Source: Streptomyces violaceoruber
GTDB taxonomy: Bacteria; Actinomycetota; Actinomycetes; Streptomycetales; Streptomycetaceae
NCBI GenBank assembly: GCA_000720805.1
Contig: JODI01000175.1
Coordinates: 1-5,938, forward strand
Length of the DNA: 5,938 nucleotides
Reading direction: 5' to 3'
The stretch's first letter is position 1; each line of letters opens with the position of its first letter. Below are positions 1-4,578 of this stretch, piece by piece. Position numbers and translations under genes: made by a program. The notes below the pieces were generated by a model. It saw only the letters and a list, made by a program, of their open reading frames with translations. It did no database searches and was not told the DNA's origin.

Positions 1-506
1 GGTCAAACGGCCCGAGCAGGGTCCAGGCCCCGTCGCAATCCATCTGCGGCACCGCAGGTCACCGACATGCAGTCACCGCAACAACAGTGCGACCTCACAC
101 CCCGGTTCGGCAAAGACAGCACGCCGTCATGAGCGGGGCCGGCGGACCTAGCAGGACAGTCGCGACGGCGGTGGTTCGCAGCGTGCTCCAGGGCTCGAGG
201 CCACGCGGCGGCACAGTCATCGATGCCGTGCCGCCGCGTCACTCACCCCAGTGCCACCCGTCCCGTCGCGTGCCCGCTGAGCGCTGGTCTACGCGCTCCC
301 CGGGATCATCGTTCGCGCAGGATGCCCTGGAGGCAGGTGGCAACTCGCCCCTGTGGGGTTGGGAAAAAGCCCTGCGCGGGTGTCCTCCGGAAGCAACTGC
401 AGGGGGACGCACGCGTGTGACGTGCAGGAACCGGATGGATGCTGATCGGTAACCGGGGCAGGCGTGTGAGAGTGCCCCTGTCCGTTGTCTTTCTCGGTGA
501 TTTGCC
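1..506. other. Region without a convincing gene
   Basis: No reading frame here looks like a real protein. The open frames on both strands are arginine-, proline- and cysteine-rich, as expected from random high-GC sequence, and none has a good ribosome binding site or a recognisable motif. The region contains the strong hairpin at 203-239 and a weaker one at 455-478 in front of the ANTAR gene. The latter has a GGGGCA/TGCCCC 6-bp stem and a 12-base loop. I could not find a convincing promoter for the ANTAR gene. The left edge may include the end of the intergenic space of a gene outside the window. Confidence 0.5.
203..239. terminator. Strong 12-bp-stem hairpin, probable terminator
   Basis: Bases 203-214 (ACGCGGCGGCAC) are the exact reverse complement of 228-239 (GTGCCGCCGCGT). 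They form a 12-bp GC-rich stem with a 13-base loop. The loop contains the 8-bp palindrome CATCGATG (218-225). No T-run follows on either strand, which is common for actinomycete terminators. It could end a transcript entering from the left of the window, since no gene around it reads into it from the right. The structure is read directly from sequence; the terminator role is inferred, and a protein-binding or structured-RNA role is possible. Confidence 0.5.
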
Positions 507-854
507 ATGGCCTCATCCGTCCCTCCCCACCGCCCGCAGCCCGCACCGGTGTCGGCCGATGAGCGGGCGGAAGAAGTGGAACGGCTTCGGGCGGAGAACA
601 GGCAGCTGCAGCAGGCTCTGGCTTCGCACGCCGTCATCGACCAGGCCATCGGTGTCCTGACCGTCCTGGGCCAGATACCCCCGTCCGACGGCTTCACCGT
701 GCTGCGGGACGTCTCCCAGCACACCAACATCAAGCTGACCGAAGTCGCTGAAGAAGTTCTCAAGCACGGCCAGGGCGCGGCGCTGCCCGATGTCCTGCTC
801 AGGGAGCTGCAGGCAGCCCTGGTCCGCAACGCCCGCGGCTCACGCCCCGGCTAG
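507..854 (+). CDS. ANTAR domain-containing protein
   Basis: A 115-residue protein with an ANTAR RNA-binding domain at about residues 31-88. ANTAR proteins bind paired-hairpin RNA targets and usually relieve transcription termination. The visible hallmarks are a charged helix (about 19-39, ADERAEEVERLRAENRQL) that looks coiled coil, then HAVIDQAIGVL (41-51), DGFTVLRDVSQHTN (61-74) and KLTEVAEEVL (76-85). The family's usual QAKG is QAIG here, a variant I associate with short Streptomyces paralogues. There is no GAF, PAS or receiver domain, so no sensor is attached and it probably takes its signal from a partner or from expression level. The ATG at 507 is the first possible start after an in-frame TGA at 498; its ribosome site is weak. 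GTG at 549 is a less likely alternative. It converges on the ATPase gene with 25 bp between them. Confidence 0.85.
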   Translation: MASSVPPHRPQPAPVSADERAEEVERLRAENRQLQQALASHAVIDQAIGVLTVLGQIPPSDGFTVLRDVSQHTNIKLTEVAEEVLKHGQGAALPDVLLRELQAALVRNARGSRPG

Positions 855-882
855 GACGCGGGGCAGCGTCCGCGTCGTCCTA
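852..882. terminator. Bidirectional hairpin between convergent genes
   Basis: GACGCGG (855-861) pairs with CCGCGTC (870-876) around an 8-base loop. An alternative pairing uses TAGGA (852-856) with TCCTA (878-882) outside CGCGG/CCGCG, leaving a 3-base bulge on the 3' side. The structure begins with the TAG stop of the ANTAR gene and ends with the TAG stop of the ATPase gene on the other strand. One element would therefore sit at the end of both convergent genes. There is no T-tract. The terminator role is inferred from position and symmetry. Confidence 0.5.
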
Positions 883-1383
883 CAGGGGCCGGCGTCCGGT
901 GACGGCGCCGCCGGGATCGTCCAGGAGGGCGATGCGGGCGGTGATGCGCTTGCCGACCGGCTCCCGCTGTGCCTCGAAGCCCTGGGCGACGGCCATGACG
1001 ATTTCCAGACCATGCTGGCCCACCCGTCCCGCATCGGCGGCTCTCGCCACCGGCAGCACCGGGTCACAGTCCCACACCACCACCTCGACCGCGTCGCCGG
1101 CGATCCGCAGATCCAGCAGCACCGGGCCCGGCGCGTACTTGCGGGCGTTGGTAACCAGCTCGCTGACCACCAGCTGCGTCACGTCCATGGCACGCTGCGA
1201 GACCGGCAGGCCGTACTCGGCCTGGACGCGGGTGAGGAAGCCGGCGGCGAGGTGGCGGGCCTCCGCGATGCACGCGCCGCCGCCTTCCAGGGCCACCGTG
1301 GCCTGTATGGCCTGCTCATCCGGTACCGCGCTGTCCTCACCCACCGGGACTGCTTCCATCACGGCCCGCTTCTTCTCCCCCAT
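880..1383 (-). CDS. RsbW-like ATP-binding protein (anti-sigma factor/serine kinase family)
   Basis: A 167-residue single-domain HATPase of the RsbW/SpoIIAB type. These proteins bind a sigma factor or other client and phosphorylate a STAS partner. The N box is visible as QLVVSELVTNARKYA (70-84), with the conserved Glu75 and Asn79. The ATP-lid region contains VVWDCDP (101-107) and VGQHGLEIV (121-129), followed by GKRITARI near the C-terminus. The usual D-x-G of the G1 box is replaced by D-C-D-P, as in many Streptomyces members. The start is uncertain: ATG 1383 (GGGGGAG 13 bases upstream), GTG 1362 and ATG 1359 are all possible. The longer frame reaching 1611 runs through the neighbouring promoter region and STAS gene and is rejected. 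It is divergent from the STAS gene, its likely phosphorylation substrate, and convergent with the ANTAR gene. No sigma factor lies in the window. Confidence 0.85.
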   Translation of the reverse strand: MGEKKRAVMEAVPVGEDSAVPDEQAIQATVALEGGGACIAEARHLAAGFLTRVQAEYGLPVSQRAMDVTQLVVSELVTNARKYAPGPVLLDLRIAGDAVEVVVWDCDPVLPVARAADAGRVGQHGLEIVMAVAQGFEAQREPVGKRITARIALLDDPGGAVTGRRPL

Positions 1384-1405
1384 ACACACCCCGCTTCTCC
1401 CCCAT
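1337..1405 (-). other. Possible 22-codon upstream ORF overlapping the ATPase start
   Basis: The duplicated ATG at 1405 opens a frame of 22 codons that ends at TGA (1337-1339), inside the ATPase coding sequence. It overlaps all three candidate ATPase starts in a different frame. The predicted peptide begins MGEKRGVYGGEE. It has no clear ribosome site of its own and, if the promoter at 1419-1443 is used, a leader of only about 7 bases. It may be a by-product of the repeat rather than a translated leader peptide. Confidence 0.2.
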
Positions 1406-1415
1406 ACACACCCCG
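1372..1415. repeat. Perfect 22-bp tandem duplication over the ATPase gene start
   Basis: Bases 1372-1393 and 1394-1415 are identical 22-bp units in direct tandem. On the - strand each unit carries CGGGGTGTGT, then ATG, then the purine-rich GGGGAGAAG. The unit nearer the gene supplies the start codon at 1383. The outer copy supplies a second ATG at 1405, out of frame because 22 is not a multiple of three. The outer copy's GGGGGAG also becomes the candidate ribosome site for ATG 1383. Confidence 0.9.
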
Positions 1416-1418
1416 CAC

Positions 1419-1443
1419 GTACCCGCGCACACACGGCACACGC
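1419..1443 (-). promoter_or_regulatory. Putative SigB-type promoter for the ATPase gene
   Basis: On the - strand, GCGT (1443-1440) is separated by 15 bases from GGGTAC (1424-1419). This fits the Streptomyces general-stress sigma consensus GNNT-N14-16-GGGTAC. Transcription would begin near 1412, giving a leader of about 29 bases to ATG 1383 that includes most of the outer copy of the 22-bp repeat. The -35 element carries little information, so the call rests mainly on the exact -10. Control of an anti-sigma-like gene by a SigB-class factor would make biological sense. Confidence 0.35.
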
Positions 1444-1528
1444 TTTACGCCCTCGACACGAAGGCATTACCCGTGCTGTGCAAGGGCTGCACTGCGGGTG
1501 AAGGTCTCGGCATGGAAGTATCACCCAC

Positions 1529-1906
1529 ATGAGTGAGGAAGAGACGGCGGACACCGAACACGCGGCACAGACAGACCCGCTGTCGGTCCTCACCACCACC
1601 ACCGACGGCATCCGCGTGGTGACCGTGGCGGGAGAGATCGACCATCACACCGGCGAAGCGCTCCGCCAAGCCCTGGACGCCTCCACAACTTCCCGCCCCC
1701 GCATCGTCGTCGATCTGAGCCGGGTCACCTTCATAGACTCCACCGGCATCAACATCCTCATCGCCGCCCACCACACCCTCACCGATGCCGACGGCTGGAT
1801 ACGCCTGGCCGCACCGACCCAGACCGTGATGCGCACCCTGCAGATCATCGGCGTCGACACCCTCATCGACTGCCGCGACACCCTCCGCGAAGCACTCAGC
1901 ACCTGA
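1529..1906 (+). CDS. STAS domain anti-anti-sigma factor (RsbV/SpoIIAA family)
   Basis: A 125-residue STAS-domain protein. Unphosphorylated members bind an RsbW-type kinase and free its client; phosphorylation of one serine ends this. The core starts near residue 18. Visible marks are VVTVAGEIDHHTGEAL (30-45), RIVVDLSRVTFIDSTGINIL (58-77) and a C-terminal helix ending near LREALST. The motif FIDSTG places the predicted phosphorylated serine at Ser71 (possibly Thr72). The acidic first 15 residues are an extra tail. ATG 1529 has GGAAG 10 bases upstream (1514-1518). The gene is divergent from the RsbW-like ATPase gene, with 145 bp between the starts, which makes that protein its most likely partner. 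I see no clear promoter of its own. The family call is firm; the partner assignment is inferred. Confidence 0.92.
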   Translation: MSEEETADTEHAAQTDPLSVLTTTTDGIRVVTVAGEIDHHTGEALRQALDASTTSRPRIVVDLSRVTFIDSTGINILIAAHHTLTDADGWIRLAAPTQTVMRTLQIIGVDTLIDCRDTLREALST

Positions 1907-2002
1907 CCCAACCGGGCCGACCGGCCATGCGCTGACCGAGGTGCTCGCCACCATGATCGGGGCAACGGCCGGCGTATTCAGTGTCCGGTGGGACTCCGGA
2001 GT

Positions 2003-2311
2003 TCAGCGCTGACGGCGATCATGCTGGGGCAGGTAGAGCGGACTGACCTGACGCCAATAGCCGTGCACGAGGTCTTCCGCCTCCCGCACCGCCCGCTCAT
2101 CGCACGGCGCGCCCGTCGGCAGGCCCTGCCCGGCTTGCACGGCGGCGAAGCCCGAACGCCGGCCATCCCACAGCGCTTCCCGACGCGAGGCACCGCGGGA
2201 CATGGCGGCATTGCGCGGGCTGCTGCTTCGGCCCCCCAGGCACCAACGCGCGAGCAGGATCGCTGCCACCGCCGACAACGCACTGACGGCGTAGACCCCA
2301 TGACCGGCCAC
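2003..2311 (-). CDS. Small single-pass membrane protein, function unknown
   Basis: A 102-residue protein starting with GTG. AGGAGG (2317-2322) lies 5 bases upstream, the best ribosome binding site in the window and the main reason to believe this gene. Residues about 5-26 (VYAVSALSAVAAILLARWCLGG) form one predicted membrane helix or uncleaved signal anchor. The rest is a polar tail rich in Arg and Ala, ending in an acidic-aromatic stretch, REAEDLVHGYWRQVSPLYLP (76-95), that looks like a folded helix. No catalytic motif or known domain is recognised. Codons mostly end in G or C, as expected for a real actinomycete gene. It converges on the STAS gene with a 96-bp gap containing a 10-bp palindrome (ACTCCGGAGT, 1993-2002). 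Competing frames over the same bases lack a comparable ribosome site. Confidence 0.65.
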   Translation of the reverse strand: MAGHGVYAVSALSAVAAILLARWCLGGRSSSPRNAAMSRGASRREALWDGRRSGFAAVQAGQGLPTGAPCDERAVREAEDLVHGYWRQVSPLYLPQHDRRQR

Positions 2312-2316
2312 TGTTT

Positions 2317-2322
2317 CCTCCT
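2317..2322 (-). promoter_or_regulatory. Strong ribosome binding site fixing the GTG start at 2311
   Basis: On the - strand AGGAGG is followed by AAACA and then GTG. This near-perfect anti-16S match at 5 bases decides the GTG start of the small membrane protein gene over longer alternatives in other frames. Confidence 0.75.
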
Positions 2323-2466
2323 GCCGGACACCCGTACGGACCGTGCCCGATCCCTGTGCCCCCGTATCCCGTTCTCAACGTCACGGCTGGGCTAAGAAAG
2401 CCTCACAGCCGCCGCCCCGCCGTGGTCGGGGCGGGACGCGGCGCCGCCGGACCGTGGTCTGGCCAG

Positions 2467-2481
2467 TGGTCGGGGCGACCA
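2467..2481. repeat. Short hairpin and direct repeat at the truncated rarA edge
   Basis: TGGTCG (2467-2472) and CGACCA (2476-2481) form a 6-bp stem with a 3-base loop. The 12-base string GTGGTCGGGGCG occurs at 2422-2433 and again at 2466-2477. These repeats lie just upstream of the point where RarA similarity begins and may mark the deletion junction that removed the 5' half. A chance origin in such GC-rich DNA cannot be excluded. Confidence 0.35.
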
Positions 2482-2491
2482 GCCGCGACGC

Positions 2492-3257
2492 CGGCTGCCG
2501 CTGACCGGCGAGGCCCGCCAGGCCCTGCTCTCCCTGGCCGACGGGGACGGCCGCTACCTGCTCAACATGGCCGAGCAGCTCCAGGCCCTCCCCACCGGCA
2601 CCGGCTCGCTGGACGTGGCCGGGCTGCCCCCGGCAGGTGCAGCAGCGGGCCCCGCTGTACGACAAGGCCCAGGAGGGCCACTACAACCTGATCTCCGCGC
2701 TGCACAAGGCGATGCGCGGCTGTGACCCGGACGCCGCCCTGTACTGGCTGGCGCGGATGCTGGAAGGCGGCGAGGACCCGCAGTTCATCGCCCGCCGGCT
2801 GGTCCGCTTCGCAGGCGAGGACGTCGGCATGGCCGACCCGAGCGCCGTCCAGCAGGCTCTCGCCGCGTGGGACGTGTACGAGCGGCTCGGCTCGCCCGAG
2901 GGGGAACTCGCCCTCGCCCAGGCCGTCGTCTATCTGGCCACCGCCCCGAAGTCCGTCGCCGTCTACCGCGGTTTCGGCGCCGCGGGTGAAAGCGCCCGCC
3001 GTACCGGCTCCCTCATGCCGCCGCCGCACATCCTCAACGCGCCCACCCGGCTGATGAAGAACCTCGGCTACGGCAAGGACTACCAGTACGACCCGGACGC
3101 CCCCGACGGCTTCTCCGGCGCCGAATACTTCCCCGAGGACATGGCCCGCGAGACCTACTACCGGCCCACCGAACACGGCCATGAGGCCGAGGTCGGCCGC
3201 CGCCTGAAGCGCTGGGCCCGGCTGCGTGCCCAGCGGCGCCACCCGGACTCCGGCTGA
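2492..3257 (+). pseudogene. rarA (mgsA) remnant: 5'-truncated and frameshifted replication-associated recombination protein A
   Basis: RarA/MgsA is a tetrameric AAA+ clamp-loader-like ATPase acting at stalled replication forks. Only its C-terminal part is present, about 253 of some 430-450 residues; the Walker A and B ATPase half is absent. Similarity starts at RLPLTGEARQALLSLADGDG (frame of 2492), from the domain after the ATPase core. It runs to LDVAGLP and resumes one frame over at RQVQQRAPLYDK. Removing one C from the C5 run at 2627-2631 joins the two pieces in frame. The rest is the MgsA C-terminal domain with family signatures: HYNLISALHKAMRG, DPDAALYWLARMLEGGEDP, RLVRFAGEDVG, SPEGELALAQAVVYLATAPKS. 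An automatic caller could report 2637-3257 (206 residues, GTG start) as a gene, but there is no ribosome site and no ATPase. The tail (DGFSGAEYFPEDMARETYYRP) is unlike the usual actinobacterial tail. Identity is firm; inactivity is inferred. Confidence 0.85.
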
Positions 3258-3461
3258 GCCAGGATCAGCCGCCCACGGCCCAGCTGCACGCCATCACCGA
3301 AGGCCGCCTCCAGCGAGGAAGCCGATCCCGAGCGGCGTCGACCTCGCCGGCTGACACCCCCACCACCCGCAAGGAGCGCCGAGAAGGACTGAGCGGCAAA
3401 GCAGCCGGGGAGTCGGTGGAGGAGATCCTCCCCGATCTGTTCATCGCCTGTGTCGGCGCGG
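3258..3461. other. Intergenic space with a possible gene-tail relic
   Basis: This 204-bp gap lies between the convergent rarA relic and the reductase gene. It contains the hairpin at 3406-3434. On the + strand one frame is open through the whole gap to a TGA at 3473-3475 and ends in a protein-like stretch, GESVEEILPDLFIACVGAVS. It has no credible start or ribosome site, so it may be the tail of a lost gene. No similarity is recognised. Confidence 0.3.
3406..3434 (-). terminator. Probable terminator of the aldo/keto reductase gene
   Basis: CGGGGAG (3406-3412) pairs with CTCCCCG (3428-3434) in a 7-bp stem with a 15-base loop. A competing smaller stem, GGAGG/CCTCC (3418-3422 with 3427-3431), overlaps it. 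It begins 28 bases beyond the reductase stop codon and faces the end of the rarA relic, so it could act on both. There is no T-run, so the role is inferred from position. Confidence 0.4.
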
Positions 3462-4454
3462 TCAGTCTGTGGTGAAGCTGGACAGTACGGCGGCCGGGAG
3501 GCGGCTGCCTGCCGAGCCGTGGGGAAGGATCTCCGTGATGCGGGCCAGATCGGCTGCGGAGAGCTGGATGTCGGCGGCGCCCGCGTTCTCCTCGAGGCGC
3601 TTGGTGCTGCGGGTGCCGGGAATGGGCGCGACGTCCTCGCCCTGGGCGAGCAGCCAGGCCAGCGCGAGTTGGGCGGTGGTGATGCCCCTGGTGCCGGCCA
3701 GATCCTTGAGCTGTTCGGTGGCGTGCAGGTTGTACGTGTAGTTCTCGCCCTGCCAGCGCTCGTCCCAGCTGCGCATGTCGTCCGCGGCGTACTCGCTCGC
3801 GGGCTTGACCTGGCCGGTGAGGAATCCGCGGCCGAGCGGGGAGTAGGGCACCAGGCCGATGCCGAGTTCCCGCAGGACGGGAAGGATCTTCTCCTCGACC
3901 TCCCGCTCGAAGAGCGAGTACTCGTACTGGAGCACGGAGACCGGGGTGACGGCGTGGGCGCGGCGGATGTACTGGGGGCCGACGTTGCTCAGGCCGAAGT
4001 ACTTCACCTTGCCTTCGCTGATGAGTTCGCCGACCACGCCGGCGACCTCCTCGACCGGAATGTCGGGGTCGGAGATGTGCTGGTAGAAGAGGTCGATGTG
4101 GTCGCTCTGCAGGTAGCGCAGGCTGTTCTCGGCGACCTTGCGGATGTTTTCCGGGCGGCTGTCGAAGGCGGGGCTGATCGCCGGGGCGGTCATGTCGAAG
4201 CCGAACTTGGTGGCAAGGACCACCTCGTCGCGGAAGTCTTTGACCGCCTTGCCCAGGAGGATCTCGTTGCTGCCGGTACCGGCGCCGTACAGCTCGGCGG
4301 TGTCGAAGAAGTCGATCCCGAGTTCGTGGGCGCGGCGGATGGTCGCGATGCCCTCGTCGTCGTTCGAGGCGCCGTAGGCCATGGACATGCCCATGATCCC
4401 CAGGCCGAGCGCCGAGACGCGCAGACCCTGAGAGCCCAGATTGCGGTGCTGCAT
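3462..4454 (-). CDS. Aldo/keto reductase (NADPH-dependent, AKR13/YakC-like)
   Basis: A 330-residue cytosolic (beta/alpha)8-barrel oxidoreductase that reduces aldehydes or ketones with NADPH. The catalytic tetrad is complete: Asp51 and Tyr56 in FFDTAELYG, Lys83 in LATKFGF, and His126 in LFYQH. Cofactor-binding segments are visible at SPLGRGFLTG (205-214) and IPGTRSTKRLEENAGA (278-293). The N-terminal GLGIMGMSMAYG (17-28) is typical of the AKR13-type group. Length is normal and nothing is missing. ATG 4454 is preferred because AGGGAG lies 7 bases upstream. A longer frame to GTG 4487 would enter the reductase leader and adds residues foreign to the family. It is divergent from the TetR gene, with palindromic sites over its promoter, so it is probably repressed by that regulator and induced by its ligand. 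The physiological substrate cannot be told from sequence. Confidence 0.95.
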   Translation of the reverse strand: MQHRNLGSQGLRVSALGLGIMGMSMAYGASNDDEGIATIRRAHELGIDFFDTAELYGAGTGSNEILLGKAVKDFRDEVVLATKFGFDMTAPAISPAFDSRPENIRKVAENSLRYLQSDHIDLFYQHISDPDIPVEEVAGVVGELISEGKVKYFGLSNVGPQYIRRAHAVTPVSVLQYEYSLFEREVEEKILPVLRELGIGLVPYSPLGRGFLTGQVKPASEYAADDMRSWDERWQGENYTYNLHATEQLKDLAGTRGITTAQLALAWLLAQGEDVAPIPGTRSTKRLEENAGAADIQLSAADLARITEILPHGSAGSRLPAAVLSSFTTD

Positions 4455-4495
4455 GAGTTCACTCCCTGAGTGGTTCGCCGGCTTCACCCCCAGAG

Positions 4496-4520
4496 GTCAA
4501 ACCGAACTGTTCCGTTTGAC
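4496..4520. promoter_or_regulatory. Operator 1: 25-bp palindrome over the reductase promoter
   Basis: The arms GTCAAACCGAAC (4496-4507) and GTTCCGTTTGAC (4509-4520) are inverted copies around T4508 with one mismatched pair (4503/4513). Size and symmetry fit a TetR-family operator. It overlaps the reductase -10 (4519-4524) and predicted start site, where a bound repressor would block transcription. It shares the CAAAC...GTTTG half-sites with operator 2, 47 bp away centre to centre. Confidence 0.7.
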
Positions 4521-4547
4521 TGTACGCCCGAGCACCCGCGATGCCAA
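4519..4547 (-). promoter_or_regulatory. Sigma-70-type promoter of the aldo/keto reductase gene
   Basis: On the - strand TTGGCA (4547-4542) and TACAGT (4524-4519) are separated by exactly 17 bases, close to the housekeeping consensus. Transcription would start near 4512, leaving a leader of about 58 bases to ATG 4454. The -10 lies on operator 1 and the -35 touches operator 2, which supports tight regulation. Confidence 0.6.
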
Positions 4548-4562
4548 ACCAAACGGTTTGGT
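4548..4562. promoter_or_regulatory. Operator 2: 15-bp perfect palindrome upstream of the TetR gene
   Basis: ACCAAAC (4548-4554) and GTTTGGT (4556-4562) are perfect inverted repeats around G4555. An extra CCAAAC half-site (4544-4549) sits directly to the left and overlaps the reductase -35. The palindrome lies just upstream of the likely -10 of the regulator gene, as expected for autorepression. It shares the CAAAC/GTTTG half-site with operator 1. Confidence 0.65.
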
Positions 4563-4566
4563 GCTC

Positions 4567-4572
4567 TATCCT
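4567..4572 (+). promoter_or_regulatory. Possible -10 element giving a leaderless TetR transcript
   Basis: TATCCT lies 6 bases before the TetR start codon. This would put the transcription start at or next to the A of ATG 4579. There is no convincing ribosome site before that ATG, which fits a leaderless mRNA, a frequent arrangement in actinomycetes. No good -35 is visible; the spacer holds operator 2. Confidence 0.4.
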
Positions 4573-4578
4573 GGGGCC

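Noticed and set aside
87..452. Open frame of 121 codons on the + strand
   Set aside because: No ribosome site and no motif. The product is rich in Arg, Pro and Ser as in random high-GC sequence, and it runs across the 12-bp hairpin.
455..478. Hairpin upstream of the ANTAR gene as an ANTAR-type RNA target
   Set aside because: ANTAR targets are paired hairpins with six-base loops. This single stem has a 12-base loop and no partner stem of the right form was found.
239..829. Open frame of 196 codons on the - strand
   Set aside because: Largely antisense to the ANTAR gene; low-complexity Ser/Arg/Cys-rich product with no family signature.
790..1536. 248-codon + strand frame antisense to the ATPase gene
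   Set aside because: It mirrors the RsbW-like coding sequence, whose N box and ATP-lid motifs are unambiguous on the other strand.
1384..1611. N-terminal extension of the ATPase to 243 residues
   Set aside because: It would run through the promoter region and into the divergent STAS gene, and the added residues are Cys/Ser-rich and unlike the family.
2422..2477. 12-base direct repeat as a mobile element end or attachment site
   Set aside because: No transposase, integrase or flanking target duplication is visible; the repeat is GC-rich and could be chance or a deletion scar.
2356..2691. 111-codon + strand frame over the start of the rarA relic
   Set aside because: The recognisable RarA residues are in a different frame; this product is Pro/Arg/Gly-rich noise.
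3450..4469. 339-codon + strand frame antisense to the reductase
   Set aside because: It is the complement of a gene with a complete catalytic tetrad; the antisense product is a Val/Gly/Ala/Asp-rich shadow typical of high-GC genes.
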